Of a DNA stretch of 9,963 nucleotides, positions 1 to 6,558 are shown piece by piece; the stretch's first letter is position 1, and every line of letters starts with the position of its first letter. The DNA comes from a bacterium. Lineage in GTDB: Bacteria; Blakebacterota; Blakebacteria; Blakebacterales; Blakebacteraceae. A model generated the notes under the pieces. The model searched no databases. It was given only the letters and a program-made list of their open reading frames with translations, and was not told the DNA's origin. The stretch is from the NCBI GenBank assembly GCA_025774615.1, contig JALGVQ010000166.1, forward strand, positions 1 through 9,963, written 5' to 3'. Made by a program: the position numbers and the translations under genes.

Positions 1-893
1 GCCTCGAGGTCCTCATCGGGTGACCAGAGGGAGTGGATCTTGACATTGTTCTCAAGCGCCAGCGCCGGCAGTCTGAGATGGAAGTCATCAGGCCGGTTCG
101 TCTCGACCGTCAGCTGACTTCTCTCTCTGTCGAAGTCGACACTCAGTACGTCATCGTATTCCATCAGCTTCGCGGTCAGCACATTGACGTTATCGCAGCG
201 GATCGTGACCTGCAGGGGATGACTGTCGATGAGCCGGCGGATCTCATAGATATTCCCCTCGGCGAGCAGCTGACCGTGGTTGATGAGCACGATCGTGTCG
301 GTCATTGCTTCGACCTCATGCAGGATGTGGCTCGAGACAACGATCGTCTTTCCCTCACTGCCGAGGCGCTTGATCAGATCGATCGTCGTCCGTCTTCCCA
401 GGGGGTCCATTCCGTTGAGCGGTTCATCCAGAAAAAGGGTGTCAGGCCCGTGGGCGATCGCCTGGGCCACCTTGATGCGCTGTCTCATCCCCTTGCTGTA
501 GCCGGCGATCTTCTGGTTCCTCGCATCCTGCATATCCATCAGTTCGATCGCCTCATCAGCCTTTTTCAGGGCCTCCGAACGGGTGAAGCCGTGCATCTGC
601 AGGAGGGAAGTCACGAACTCCATGCCGGTCAGGTATCCCCAGTATGCGTCTGCCTCCGGGCAGTATCCGATCCGGCTCATGATGGTGTGATTGTTCCAGA
701 CCGTTTCACCCTCGAGTGTCACACTCCCCTGGCTCGGTTTGAGCTGTCCGGTCATGAGGCGCAGGAGTGTCGTCTTCCCTGCTCCATTCGGTCCGAGGAA
801 CCCGGTCACGCCGGGCTCGATGGTGAATCCGAGGTGGTTGACACCGATCACCTGTCCGTACCACTTCGACAGGTTCTGTGCTTCGAGTCTCAT
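1..893 (-). CDS. ABC-2-type exporter ATPase, partial (3' end beyond left edge)
   Basis: ATP-hydrolysing subunit of an ABC exporter, acting at the cytoplasmic face of the inner membrane. I translated the minus strand from the ATG at 891-893; it stays open for 297 codons to the window edge, so the C-terminus is missing. Visible motifs are Walker A GPNGAGKTT (residues 34-42), a signature reading YSKGMRQR (132-139), Walker B plus catalytic Glu in LFLDEP (153-158), the D-loop GMDP and the H-loop His189 in SSHIL. The usual Q-loop Gln is Glu in YCPE (77-80), as often seen in NatA-like exporters. It starts 22 nt after the stop of the permease gene and has AAGG about 8 nt upstream, so it is the third gene of that operon. 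A cognate permease probably lies beyond the left edge. The substrate cannot be told. Confidence 0.93.
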   Translation of the reverse strand, partial: MRLEAQNLSKWYGQVIGVNHLGFTIEPGVTGFLGPNGAGKTTLLRLMTGQLKPSQGSVTLEGETVWNNHTIMSRIGYCPEADAYWGYLTGMEFVTSLLQMHGFTRSEALKKADEAIELMDMQDARNQKIAGYSKGMRQRIKVAQAIAHGPDTLFLDEPLNGMDPLGRRTTIDLIKRLGSEGKTIVVSSHILHEVEAMTDTIVLINHGQLLAEGNIYEIRRLIDSHPLQVTIRCDNVNVLTAKLMEYDDVLSVDFDRERSQLTVETNRPDDFHLRLPALALENNVKIHSLWSPDEDLE

Positions 894-915
894 GTCACGT
901 ACCCTTGTACAAGCC

Positions 916-1770
916 TCACCGGACCACCTCCGTCGGTCTGACCCGCTGCCAGAGCGCCAACAGTGATAGTCCTGTGATAACGGCCAGAACCACCAGCCCT
1001 GCCCATGCGGAAAATGCAAACGGGAGTTCCTGTCCGAAGAGGAGCGCGTTCGACTGCTTGAGCAGAGCCTGGAGCGAGACGAATCCCAGAGAGGGCAGAC
1101 CGGGAAGTATCCCCCTGATCATTTCGGGGATGGTCAGCAGACCGAAGAAGAGAATGGCCGCCGATCGCGCCCGTCCGGTCAGAGCCGAGAGCGCCAGGAT
1201 CACCCCTCCCAGGCTCAGGAGGATGATCGCCGACTGCCCCAGGAGCGCAAGTGGTACCCACCAGTGATCGCTGAAGAACGTACCATCAGTGGAGAGAAGG
1301 ACCATGAATAGGAAGAGAAGGAGTCCGGGCACGAGCGTTATCAGACTGCCGTACCAACCGACGATGAGGAACTTGCCGGAGATGTAATCACGGAAGAGTA
1401 CCGGCCGGGAGAAGTAGATGGAGAGCGCGCGGAATTTGCGGTCGTTGGCGATCTGGCCCGCTCCCGCGATGATCAGCACGAGGAAAACAAAAAAGGCCTG
1501 TCCCTGCAGGAATCCCGAGAAGAATGCCGCGTCGATCTTCAGTTCCTGGACCATCTGGGCGAGTTCGGGGAAGTCGGCAAGCCGCGTCGCGGCGTAGATC
1601 TGTCCGGCGCGCACCAGGAACGGGATCGTGGAGAACAGCAGGGTATATATCATCGCCCGCTTCCACTGGAGCCGGATACCGGTCCGGGCGATGATCAGCC
1701 ACGTCCGGGGATCGGGCACCAGCCTGCCGTGCCAGGGACGATATACCTCCTCATAGATCGGCTTCATCAT
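916..1770 (-). CDS. ABC-2-type transporter permease (284 aa)
   Basis: Membrane subunit of an ABC-2 exporter. I see about six hydrophobic segments, at roughly residues 38-56, 88-106, 135-159, 170-196, 203-221 and 252-273. Between segments 2 and 3 lies a charged cytoplasmic loop, NDRKFRALSIYFSRPVLFRDY (around 109-129), typical of permeases of the NosY/ABC-2 subunit type. There is no large extracytoplasmic domain, unlike the two permeases on the right of the window. It overlaps the 3' end of the upstream ATPase gene by 20 nt. Two ATGs in tandem (1770 and 1767) follow GGAGG directly, at 0 and 3 nt; both are unusually close, so which one is used is uncertain. It most likely pairs with the ATPase at 1751-2677. 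The substrate is unknown. Confidence 0.9.
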   Translation of the reverse strand: MMKPIYEEVYRPWHGRLVPDPRTWLIIARTGIRLQWKRAMIYTLLFSTIPFLVRAGQIYAATRLADFPELAQMVQELKIDAAFFSGFLQGQAFFVFLVLIIAGAGQIANDRKFRALSIYFSRPVLFRDYISGKFLIVGWYGSLITLVPGLLLFLFMVLLSTDGTFFSDHWWVPLALLGQSAIILLSLGGVILALSALTGRARSAAILFFGLLTIPEMIRGILPGLPSLGFVSLQALLKQSNALLFGQELPFAFSAWAGLVVLAVITGLSLLALWQRVRPTEVVR

Positions 1771-2677
1771 CCTCCACGATCAGCTTCATGAACACATCCT
1801 CAAGTGACTGAACACTTGAAACCAGTTTGCGCAGCTGGACCCCGGTGGCACGTGAAGACTCGAGGATCAGGTCGGTATCCCCACCCTGCGGCAACGTGAC
1901 TTCAAGGGATTGCCTGCTTCCGGGACTGACCTTGCATCCTCGCGAATCAAGGTCCGCCTGAAAGCGCTCACGATCGCCCTCTACCCGCACCTGATACGCC
2001 CCACCATAGGTGCCATGAAGTTCCTCGATCCCGTCCTGCCGAAGGACTCTGCCGCGATTCATTATGAGGACCTGCTCACAGGTCCGTTCCACGTCCACCA
2101 GGATATGGGTGGCCAGGATGATGCTCATCGTGCCGTGACTGGAGATGTTCTGGATGAGATCGAGCATTTCCTGCCGACCCTGGGGGTCCATGCCGCTCGT
2201 CGGCTCGTCGAGCAGGAGGAGTCTGGGATCGTGCACCAGCGCCTGTGCGAGCTTGATGCGCTGCTTCATGCCGGCTGAATAGGTCTCCACATTCCGATAG
2301 CGCGCCTCCTCGAGACCGGTGAGGAACAGGACCTCGTGGGCCCTCTGCATCGCGTCGATCTGCCCCATGCCGCTGAGTTCCCCGGCGTACTGGACCATCC
2401 CGATACCGGTCAGTCCGGGGATCAGACAGTCATCCTCCGGCATGTAACCGATGTTCTGGCGGATCCCCTTCGGGTCGGTGGCCACGTCCATATCAAGTAC
2501 AGTAGCCGAGCCGCCCGAGAGAGGTACGAGACCGAGGAGTCCCTTGATCAGGCTCGATTTTCCCGCTCCATTCGGCCCGAGCAGTCCGATCGTTCCCGAC
2601 GTCAGGACAGCCGAGAAACAGTCGACCGCGGTGAGGTCGCCGTAGGAGATGGTGAAATCGTTCAGTGTTACCGACAA
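1751..2677 (-). CDS. ABC-2-type exporter ATPase (308 aa)
   Basis: First gene of the left operon, and the probable motor for the overlapping permease at 916-1770. Motifs are Walker A GPNGAGKSS (34-42), the signature YSAGMKQR (133-140), Walker B LLLLDEP (153-159), the D-loop GMDP (162-165) and the H-loop His191 in ATHIL. The Q-loop Gln is replaced by Glu in YMPE (78-81), as in the sister ATPase at 1-893. A C-terminal extension of about 90 residues follows the nucleotide-binding domain, ending in LEDVFMKL, the usual end of this family. The start is TTG at 2675-2677. An in-frame TAG lies 30 nt upstream and no ATG fits; only a weak GGGA precedes the TTG. The domain begins at residue 2-5, so the true start cannot be much further in. 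Confidence 0.92.
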   Translation of the reverse strand: MSVTLNDFTISYGDLTAVDCFSAVLTSGTIGLLGPNGAGKSSLIKGLLGLVPLSGGSATVLDMDVATDPKGIRQNIGYMPEDDCLIPGLTGIGMVQYAGELSGMGQIDAMQRAHEVLFLTGLEEARYRNVETYSAGMKQRIKLAQALVHDPRLLLLDEPTSGMDPQGRQEMLDLIQNISSHGTMSIILATHILVDVERTCEQVLIMNRGRVLRQDGIEELHGTYGGAYQVRVEGDRERFQADLDSRGCKVSPGSRQSLEVTLPQGGDTDLILESSRATGVQLRKLVSSVQSLEDVFMKLIVEDDEADL

Positions 2678-2783
2678 GCTGTCATCCCGGCTCGAATCGT
2701 TACGTGGCTATTGCACTCCTTACGATAGTTTCTGGAAATGGTTGCCGATATCGAACAATGAAGATAATTGAAGATAGAATAGC

Positions 2784-2801
2784 AGCATCCAGGGGGATGC
2801 T
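2784..2801. other. Small hairpin or palindrome in the divergent intergenic region
   Basis: A perfect 7-bp inverted repeat, AGCATCC (2784-2790) and GGATGCT (2795-2801), flanks a 4-nt AGGG spacer. Neither strand has a T-run after it, so it is not an intrinsic terminator. It lies between the divergent ATPase gene (start 2677) and the toxin-antitoxin promoter. It could be a protein-binding site, or part of the 5' leader of the leftward operon if that operon's promoter lies still further upstream. No function can be assigned. Confidence 0.4.
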
Positions 2802-2812
2802 CTGCCAGTCGT

Positions 2813-2840
2813 TCTTGACGTTATGACGTCAAGACGTTAT
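2813..2840. promoter_or_regulatory. Putative RHH autoregulatory operator (8-bp periodic GACGT repeats with palindrome)
   Basis: Three consecutive 8-bp units, GACGTTAT (2817-2824), GACGTCAA (2825-2832) and GACGTTAT (2833-2840), share the GACGT core at exact 8-bp spacing. On top of this is a 22-bp palindrome with perfect 9-bp arms: TCTTGACGT (2813-2821) and ACGTCAAGA (2826-2834). Ribbon-helix-helix repressors commonly bind arrays of short, evenly spaced half-sites as several dimers, and the gene starting at 2852 encodes such a domain. The element covers the -35 box and spacer and reaches into the -10 box. The repeats and palindrome are seen directly; the role as operator is inferred. Confidence 0.6.
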
Positions 2841-2843
2841 CAT
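2815..2843 (+). promoter_or_regulatory. Sigma70-like promoter of the toxin-antitoxin module (predicted leaderless)
   Basis: The -35 element TTGACG (2815-2820) and the -10 element TATCAT (2838-2843) are separated by exactly 17 bp. Transcription would begin around 2849-2852, at or just before the ATG at 2852. No Shine-Dalgarno sequence precedes that ATG, which agrees with a leaderless mRNA. The transcription start is inferred from the spacing. Confidence 0.6.
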
Positions 2844-2851
2844 CTACTATT

Positions 2852-3445
2852 ATGGAAGACAAATTGAGAAGGACCACGATCTATTTCGATCCAGCGGTCC
2901 ATCAGCACCTTCGTATGAGAGCTGCTGAAACGGGCCGATCGGTCTCGGACCTGGTAAATGAGATAATCGAATCGGCTCTCGAGGTCGAATCTGCCGACGG
3001 ACGATATTCCCTCCCCGCCATCCCCGACGGGACCGTCCATGAACCAGGTGTCGAGTATACTGGATTGACTGATCGGATCGAACGATTGGAACGCAGGATC
3101 GGGATCGTGGATGATGGTCCCGAGACCGCTGGTGAACCTTCCACTCTCCTCACTCTGACTGATGTGAAGGAACGTCTCGGCAGCAACAGTCGAAGATTGA
3201 AGGAACTGGGAGTCAGGTCACTATCTGTGTTCGGGTCCCTGGCCAAACAGAGATTCAAGTCGGACAGCGATATCGACTTCCTGGTCGAATTCGAATACCA
3301 GGTCGGTCTCTTTCGCCTCATCGAAGTTGAACAGTACCTCACCCTCCTTCTTACAAGCGAAATTGACCTCCTGACACCCGACTCACTGAAGCCGAAGATG
3401 AAGAACAAGATCCTGAATGAGGCTATCCGTGTCTTCCCAATCTGA
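2852..3445 (+). CDS. mntA: RHH-MNT fusion: MntA-type antitoxin nucleotidyltransferase with DNA-binding domain
   Basis: Probable antitoxin of a type VII (MntA/HepT) module. Residues 5-43 look like a ribbon-helix-helix domain: the beta-strand RRTTIYFDP, a helix VHQHLRMRAAETG, the turn RSVSDLVNEI and a second helix. A linker rich in G, P, D and E (about 45-98) follows. Residues 99-197 form a minimal nucleotidyltransferase: GS at 128-129, ten residues, then D140-I-D142 (the GSX10DXD signature), and a likely third acidic residue, Asp172, in EIDLL. In known MntA proteins this fold transfers AMP from ATP to the tyrosine of the partner HEPN toxin and so inactivates it. The known MntA proteins I can recall are mostly the nucleotidyltransferase domain alone; the added RHH domain suggests the protein also represses its own promoter through the repeats just upstream. 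The ATG has no ribosome-binding site, which fits leaderless translation. The 3' end overlaps the toxin gene. Confidence 0.88.
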   Translation: MEDKLRRTTIYFDPAVHQHLRMRAAETGRSVSDLVNEIIESALEVESADGRYSLPAIPDGTVHEPGVEYTGLTDRIERLERRIGIVDDGPETAGEPSTLLTLTDVKERLGSNSRRLKELGVRSLSVFGSLAKQRFKSDSDIDFLVEFEYQVGLFRLIEVEQYLTLLLTSEIDLLTPDSLKPKMKNKILNEAIRVFPI

Positions 3446-3776
3446 AAAAGAATACCTTGAGGATCTGATCGAGGCCTGCGAGTGGATTCTTCATTATACG
3501 GATGACATGACATTCGAAGACTTCTCTGAGGATAGAAGGACAATCGACGCGGTCCTGAGGAACATTATCGTGGTCGGAGAAGCTGTGAACAAATTGCCGA
3601 CAGCTTTCACTGAGGAGAATCCCCGGATCCCCTGGCACAGCATGCGCGGTCTCCGAAACTTCGTCGTACATGAATATCGCAGCATCGATCTCCCGAGACT
3701 CTGGGAAACCGTCCAGAATGATATCCCTTCGATCCTGCCTGAATTGAAAAGGCTCTGCACCGATCCAACACTCTGA
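3429..3776 (+). CDS. hepT: HepT-type HEPN ribonuclease toxin (DUF86)
   Basis: Small all-helical HEPN protein of about 115 aa, the usual size for DUF86/HepT. It shows the HEPN core and the toxin signature RX4HXY as RNFVVHEY: Arg76, His81 and Tyr83, counted from the GTG start. Arg and His form the RNase site across a dimer. The Tyr is the residue AMPylated by MntA in known type VII systems. Other family-like stretches are AVLRNIIVVGEAV (41-53) and IPWHSMRGLRN (67-77). I prefer the GTG at 3429: GAGG stands 6 nt before it, and the resulting MSSQSEKEYLEDLIEAC matches the usual family N-terminus. An ATG at 3417 would add four residues but has no clear ribosome-binding site. It overlaps the antitoxin gene by 17 nt, which implies coupled translation. 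The catalytic residues are intact, so the toxin is probably functional. Confidence 0.9.
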   Translation: MSSQSEKEYLEDLIEACEWILHYTDDMTFEDFSEDRRTIDAVLRNIIVVGEAVNKLPTAFTEENPRIPWHSMRGLRNFVVHEYRSIDLPRLWETVQNDIPSILPELKRLCTDPTL

Positions 3777-3817
3777 AGTATGCTGTGATATCGAAGTATC
3801 AGCGATCGGTGTCATCG

Positions 3818-3838
3818 GACGGTCTATATCCCACCGTC
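3818..3838 (+). other. Weak hairpin between hepT-like gene and esterase operon
   Basis: A 6-bp inverted repeat, GACGGT (3818-3823) and ACCGTC (3833-3838), with a 9-nt loop. No T-run follows; the sequence continues straight into the Shine-Dalgarno of the esterase gene. It is a poor intrinsic terminator. It could be a regulatory structure in the esterase leader or simply chance. I found no confident promoter in the 82 bp between the two genes, so read-through from the toxin-antitoxin module is possible. Confidence 0.25.
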
Positions 3839-3844
3839 TATCTC

Positions 3845-3850
3845 AGGAGG
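3845..3850 (+). promoter_or_regulatory. Strong ribosome-binding site deciding the esterase start
   Basis: A perfect AGGAGG stands 8 nt before the ATG at 3859. It fixes the true start of the esterase at this ATG and not at the TTG at 3853 or the GTG at 3924, and shows that the signal-peptide segment belongs to the gene. Confidence 0.85.
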
Positions 3851-3858
3851 GTTTGATA

Positions 3859-5624
3859 ATGCACCTACGTGTCACAATCGGGATTGTGTTACCGGTCCTC
3901 ATTGTTGTGCTGGCCGGCTGTTCGTGCTGGCCGGCTGTTCATTTACCACCTCTGACTCCGAGGGCGGCGGGATCGAGTTCGCGGTCACCTTCAGCGAGAA
4001 GGCCAGCGTCGAGACTCTCGACGGCCGGATCATCCTTCTGCTTTCGACCGACAACGCATCCGAACCGCGTTTCCAGACCGGTGGCGGCGCCAGCGCGATC
4101 GGCGTGTTCGGCCTGGATGTGGATGGCCTTGCTCCCGGTGCGGAAGCAGTCGTCGATGGCTCGGTCTTCGGATATCCCATCGAGAGTCTTGACGAACTGC
4201 CGAGGGGTGTCTACTACGTGCAGGCCGTGTTCCACAAGTATGAGACCTTCCATCTCTCGACCGGCAATACGGTGAAGCTCCCGATGGATCAGGGCGAGGG
4301 GCAGCACTGGAACCGCTCTCCCGGAAACCTCTACAGCACCCCCCGGAGGATCTCCATCGACCCCACCCGGCCGGTGCGGTATGAGATCGAGATGGAGGAG
4401 GTCATCCCCCCCATCCCCGAACCGGCGGATACGGAGTACATCAAACACATCCGTATCCAGAGCGACCTGCTCACCGAGTTCTGGGGCCGGCCGATGTATC
4501 TCGGAGCGCACGTGTTGATCCCTGAAGGGTTCGACGATCATCCTGAAGCACGCTATCCCCTCATGGTCTTTCACGGGCACTACCCTTCCGACTTCGGAGG
4601 ATTCCGGACCGAACCGCCCGATCCCGATCTTGAGCCCGATTACAGCAGCCGGTTCGGGATCTCGGGATACAATCAGATTCAACAGCAGGAGGCATACGAC
4701 TTCTACCAGCAGTGGATCGCACCCGATTCACCACGCGTCCTGATCATCGAGATCCAGCACCAGAACCCCTATTACGACGATTCGTACGCCGTGAACTCGG
4801 CCAACCTGGGGCCATACGGGGACGCCATCACCTACGAGCTGATCCCCTTTATCGAGGAACAGTTCAGGGGTATCGGCGAAGGATGGGCGAGATTCCTCTA
4901 CGGCGGTTCCACCGGCGGCTGGGAAGCCCTCGCGGTACAGGTCTTCTATCCCGATGAATACAACGGCTGCTTCGCGGCCTGTCCCGATCCGATCGATTTC
5001 CGCCAGTACAGCCTGGTGAACATCTACGAGGATGAGAACGCCTACTACGAGGGAGGATCTCTCCATCAGGTTGAGCGACCTGCCCGCCGGGACTGGCTCG
5101 GCAATGTGAGTACCACCGTACGGGACGACAATCATCTCGAACTGGCGCTGGGCAGCAACAGCAGGTCGGGCGATCAGTGGGATATCTGGCAGGCTGTCTA
5201 CTCCCCCATGGGCACAGACGGATATCCTGAACCGATCTGGGACAAGTACACAGGCGAGATCGATCACGAGGTGGCCGATTACTGGCGGGAGAATTTCGAT
5301 CTGCGCCATATCCTCGAGCGGGACTGGGCGACACTCGGGCCGAAGCTCGCGGGAAAGATCCATATCTACTGCGGGGACATGGACAACTATTACCTCAACA
5401 ATGCCGTATACCTGATGGAAGAGTTCCTTGAGGGTACGACCGATCCATACTACGGTGGCGAGGTCGATTACGGGGATCGGGCCGAACACTGCTGGAACGG
5501 TGACCAGGAGAATCCCAACGCCATCTCGCGGCTCCGTTACAACACGATGTACCTGCCCATGATCCTGGAGCGGATCGCTGACAGTGCGCCCCCGGGCGCC
5601 GATCTGAAGAGCTGGTGGTATTGA
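3859..5624 (+). CDS. Secreted lipoprotein esterase (alpha/beta hydrolase), frameshifted at the signal peptide
   Basis: Putative envelope-anchored esterase of the esterase D/enterochelin-esterase-like (PF00756) type. From the ATG at 3859 the frame encodes a short hydrophobic signal ending in the lipobox LAGC (18-21). It is then thrown out of frame by a 17-bp tandem duplication (3907-3940) and would stop at 4273-4275. The rest of the protein lies in the frame that runs from 3924 to 5624. Removing one 17-bp copy gives a clean 582-aa lipoprotein: lipidated Cys21, Ser at +2 (consistent with outer-membrane sorting), an N-terminal beta-rich region (about 25-175), then a hydrolase domain. In restored numbering the likely triad is Ser345 in GGSTGG, Asp501 or Asp503 in GDMD, and His538 in AEHCW. 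A GTG at 3924 could restart translation, but it lacks a ribosome-binding site and gives no signal peptide. One base separates the stop from the next ATPase gene. The substrate is unknown. Confidence 0.85.
3907..3940 (+). repeat. Exact 17-bp tandem duplication disrupting the esterase frame
   Basis: GTGCTGGCCGGCTGTTC occurs twice, back to back (3907-3923 and 3924-3940). The unit encodes VLAGCS, the end of the signal peptide and the lipobox. As 17 is not a multiple of three, the extra copy shifts the frame. With a single copy the signal peptide joins perfectly to the mature lipoprotein, so the duplication is probably recent. Confidence 0.97.
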
Positions 5625-5625
5625 C

Positions 5626-6558
5626 ATGATCAAGGTAGAGGACCTCTACAAGAGTTACGGTGAGACTGTCGCGGTCGACGGGATCTCCTTCACCGCCGAG
5701 CCTGGCCGGATATTCGGGCTGCTCGGGCCGAACGGTGCCGGGAAGACGACGTCGATCGACTGCATCTCCGGCGTGCACAAACCGACTTCGGGACGAATCC
5801 TCGTCGGTGATCTCGACATCGTCCGCAATGCCCGTCAGGCGAAGGCGCAGATGGGAGTAGTACCGCAGGAGGTCGCTCTGTATGAGGAAGTCTCTGCGCG
5901 TGAGAACCTCCATTTCTGGGGTGGCGCCTGTGGCCTGAGGGGGGCCGATCTGAAAAGCAGGGCCGGTGAGGTCCTGGAGCTGACCGGACTCATCGACCGG
6001 GCCGATGATGCGGTGAAGAAGTTCAGCGGCGGCATGAAACGACGTCTCAATTTCGGCTGCGGCATCATGCACCGCCCGCCTGTCCTCCTGCTCGATGAAC
6101 CGTCTGTCGGGATCGATCCCCAGAGCCGGGTACGCCTGCTCGACCTCGTACGCGAACAGGCCTCAGCCGGAGTGACCGTTCTCTACACGACCCACTATAT
6201 GGAGGAGGCGGAGTCACTCTGCGACGAGCTCGCCATCATCGACCACGGTACCATCCTTGCCGATGGCAGCCTCGATGAATTGCGCTCCCTGGTCGGGGAG
6301 AAGGACATGGTCAAGCTGACAGGCACCTTCGATCCCGCGGAAGTGAGCAGAGCTCTCGGCGACAACCTGCCCGAGATCGAGATCATGGAGAGCGACGAGG
6401 CAGCCCTTCTGGTATCGATGTCCGATGCCGCAGGCAACCTCGCCGCCCTGCTCGGTGTACTCCAGGAGAATGGCGTGGTCCTGCGTGAGACCTCGGTCCG
6501 GCGGCCGAGCCTTGAGACCCTCTTCATCAAGATGACCGGCAAGGAACTGCGTGAGTAA
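5626..6558 (+). CDS. ABC-2-type exporter ATPase (310 aa)
   Basis: Motor subunit of the right-hand exporter. It is a complete NatA/DrrA-like ATPase with Walker A GPNGAGKTT (34-42), a canonical Q-loop Gln81 in VVPQE (unlike the two left-hand ATPases, which have Glu there), the signature FSGGMKRR (133-140), Walker B VLLLDEP (153-159), the D-loop GIDP (162-165) and the H-loop His190 in YTTHYMEEAE. The C-terminal region (about 220-310) is the usual regulatory extension, ending in RRPSLETLFIKMTGKELRE. The ATG begins 1 nt after the esterase stop without a clear ribosome-binding site of its own, which suggests translational coupling. The 3' end overlaps the first permease gene by 8 nt. It almost certainly powers the two permeases that follow. 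Confidence 0.95.
   Translation: MIKVEDLYKSYGETVAVDGISFTAEPGRIFGLLGPNGAGKTTSIDCISGVHKPTSGRILVGDLDIVRNARQAKAQMGVVPQEVALYEEVSARENLHFWGGACGLRGADLKSRAGEVLELTGLIDRADDAVKKFSGGMKRRLNFGCGIMHRPPVLLLDEPSVGIDPQSRVRLLDLVREQASAGVTVLYTTHYMEEAESLCDELAIIDHGTILADGSLDELRSLVGEKDMVKLTGTFDPAEVSRALGDNLPEIEIMESDEAALLVSMSDAAGNLAALLGVLQENGVVLRETSVRRPSLETLFIKMTGKELRE

Noticed and set aside
33-941. Long plus-strand open frame opposite the leftward ATPase
   Set aside because: The minus strand here encodes a full set of ABC ATPase motifs; the plus frame has no recognisable domain and is a mirror of GC-biased codons.
2731-2746. Sigma54-type promoter (GG...GC) in the divergent intergenic region
   Set aside because: The GG and GC doublets are 8 bp apart, not the required 10, and the flanking bases do not match.
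2902-3543. 213-aa minus-strand open frame across the toxin-antitoxin genes
   Set aside because: It lies opposite clear RHH, nucleotidyltransferase and HEPN coding; its Ser/Arg-rich translation is typical of an antisense shadow.
3818-3838. Intrinsic terminator after the toxin gene
   Set aside because: The 6-bp stem has a long loop and no following T-run, and it runs directly into the next gene's ribosome-binding site.
3853-4275. Separate 140-aa lipoprotein gene
   Set aside because: Only its first 24 or so residues (signal peptide and lipobox) look real; the remainder is the esterase read out of frame after the 17-bp duplication.
3939-4682. 247-aa minus-strand open frame within the esterase, and similar ones at 4728-5633 and 6835-7665
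   Set aside because: No domain, no start signal, and the opposite strand has catalytic motifs or membrane segments of real families.
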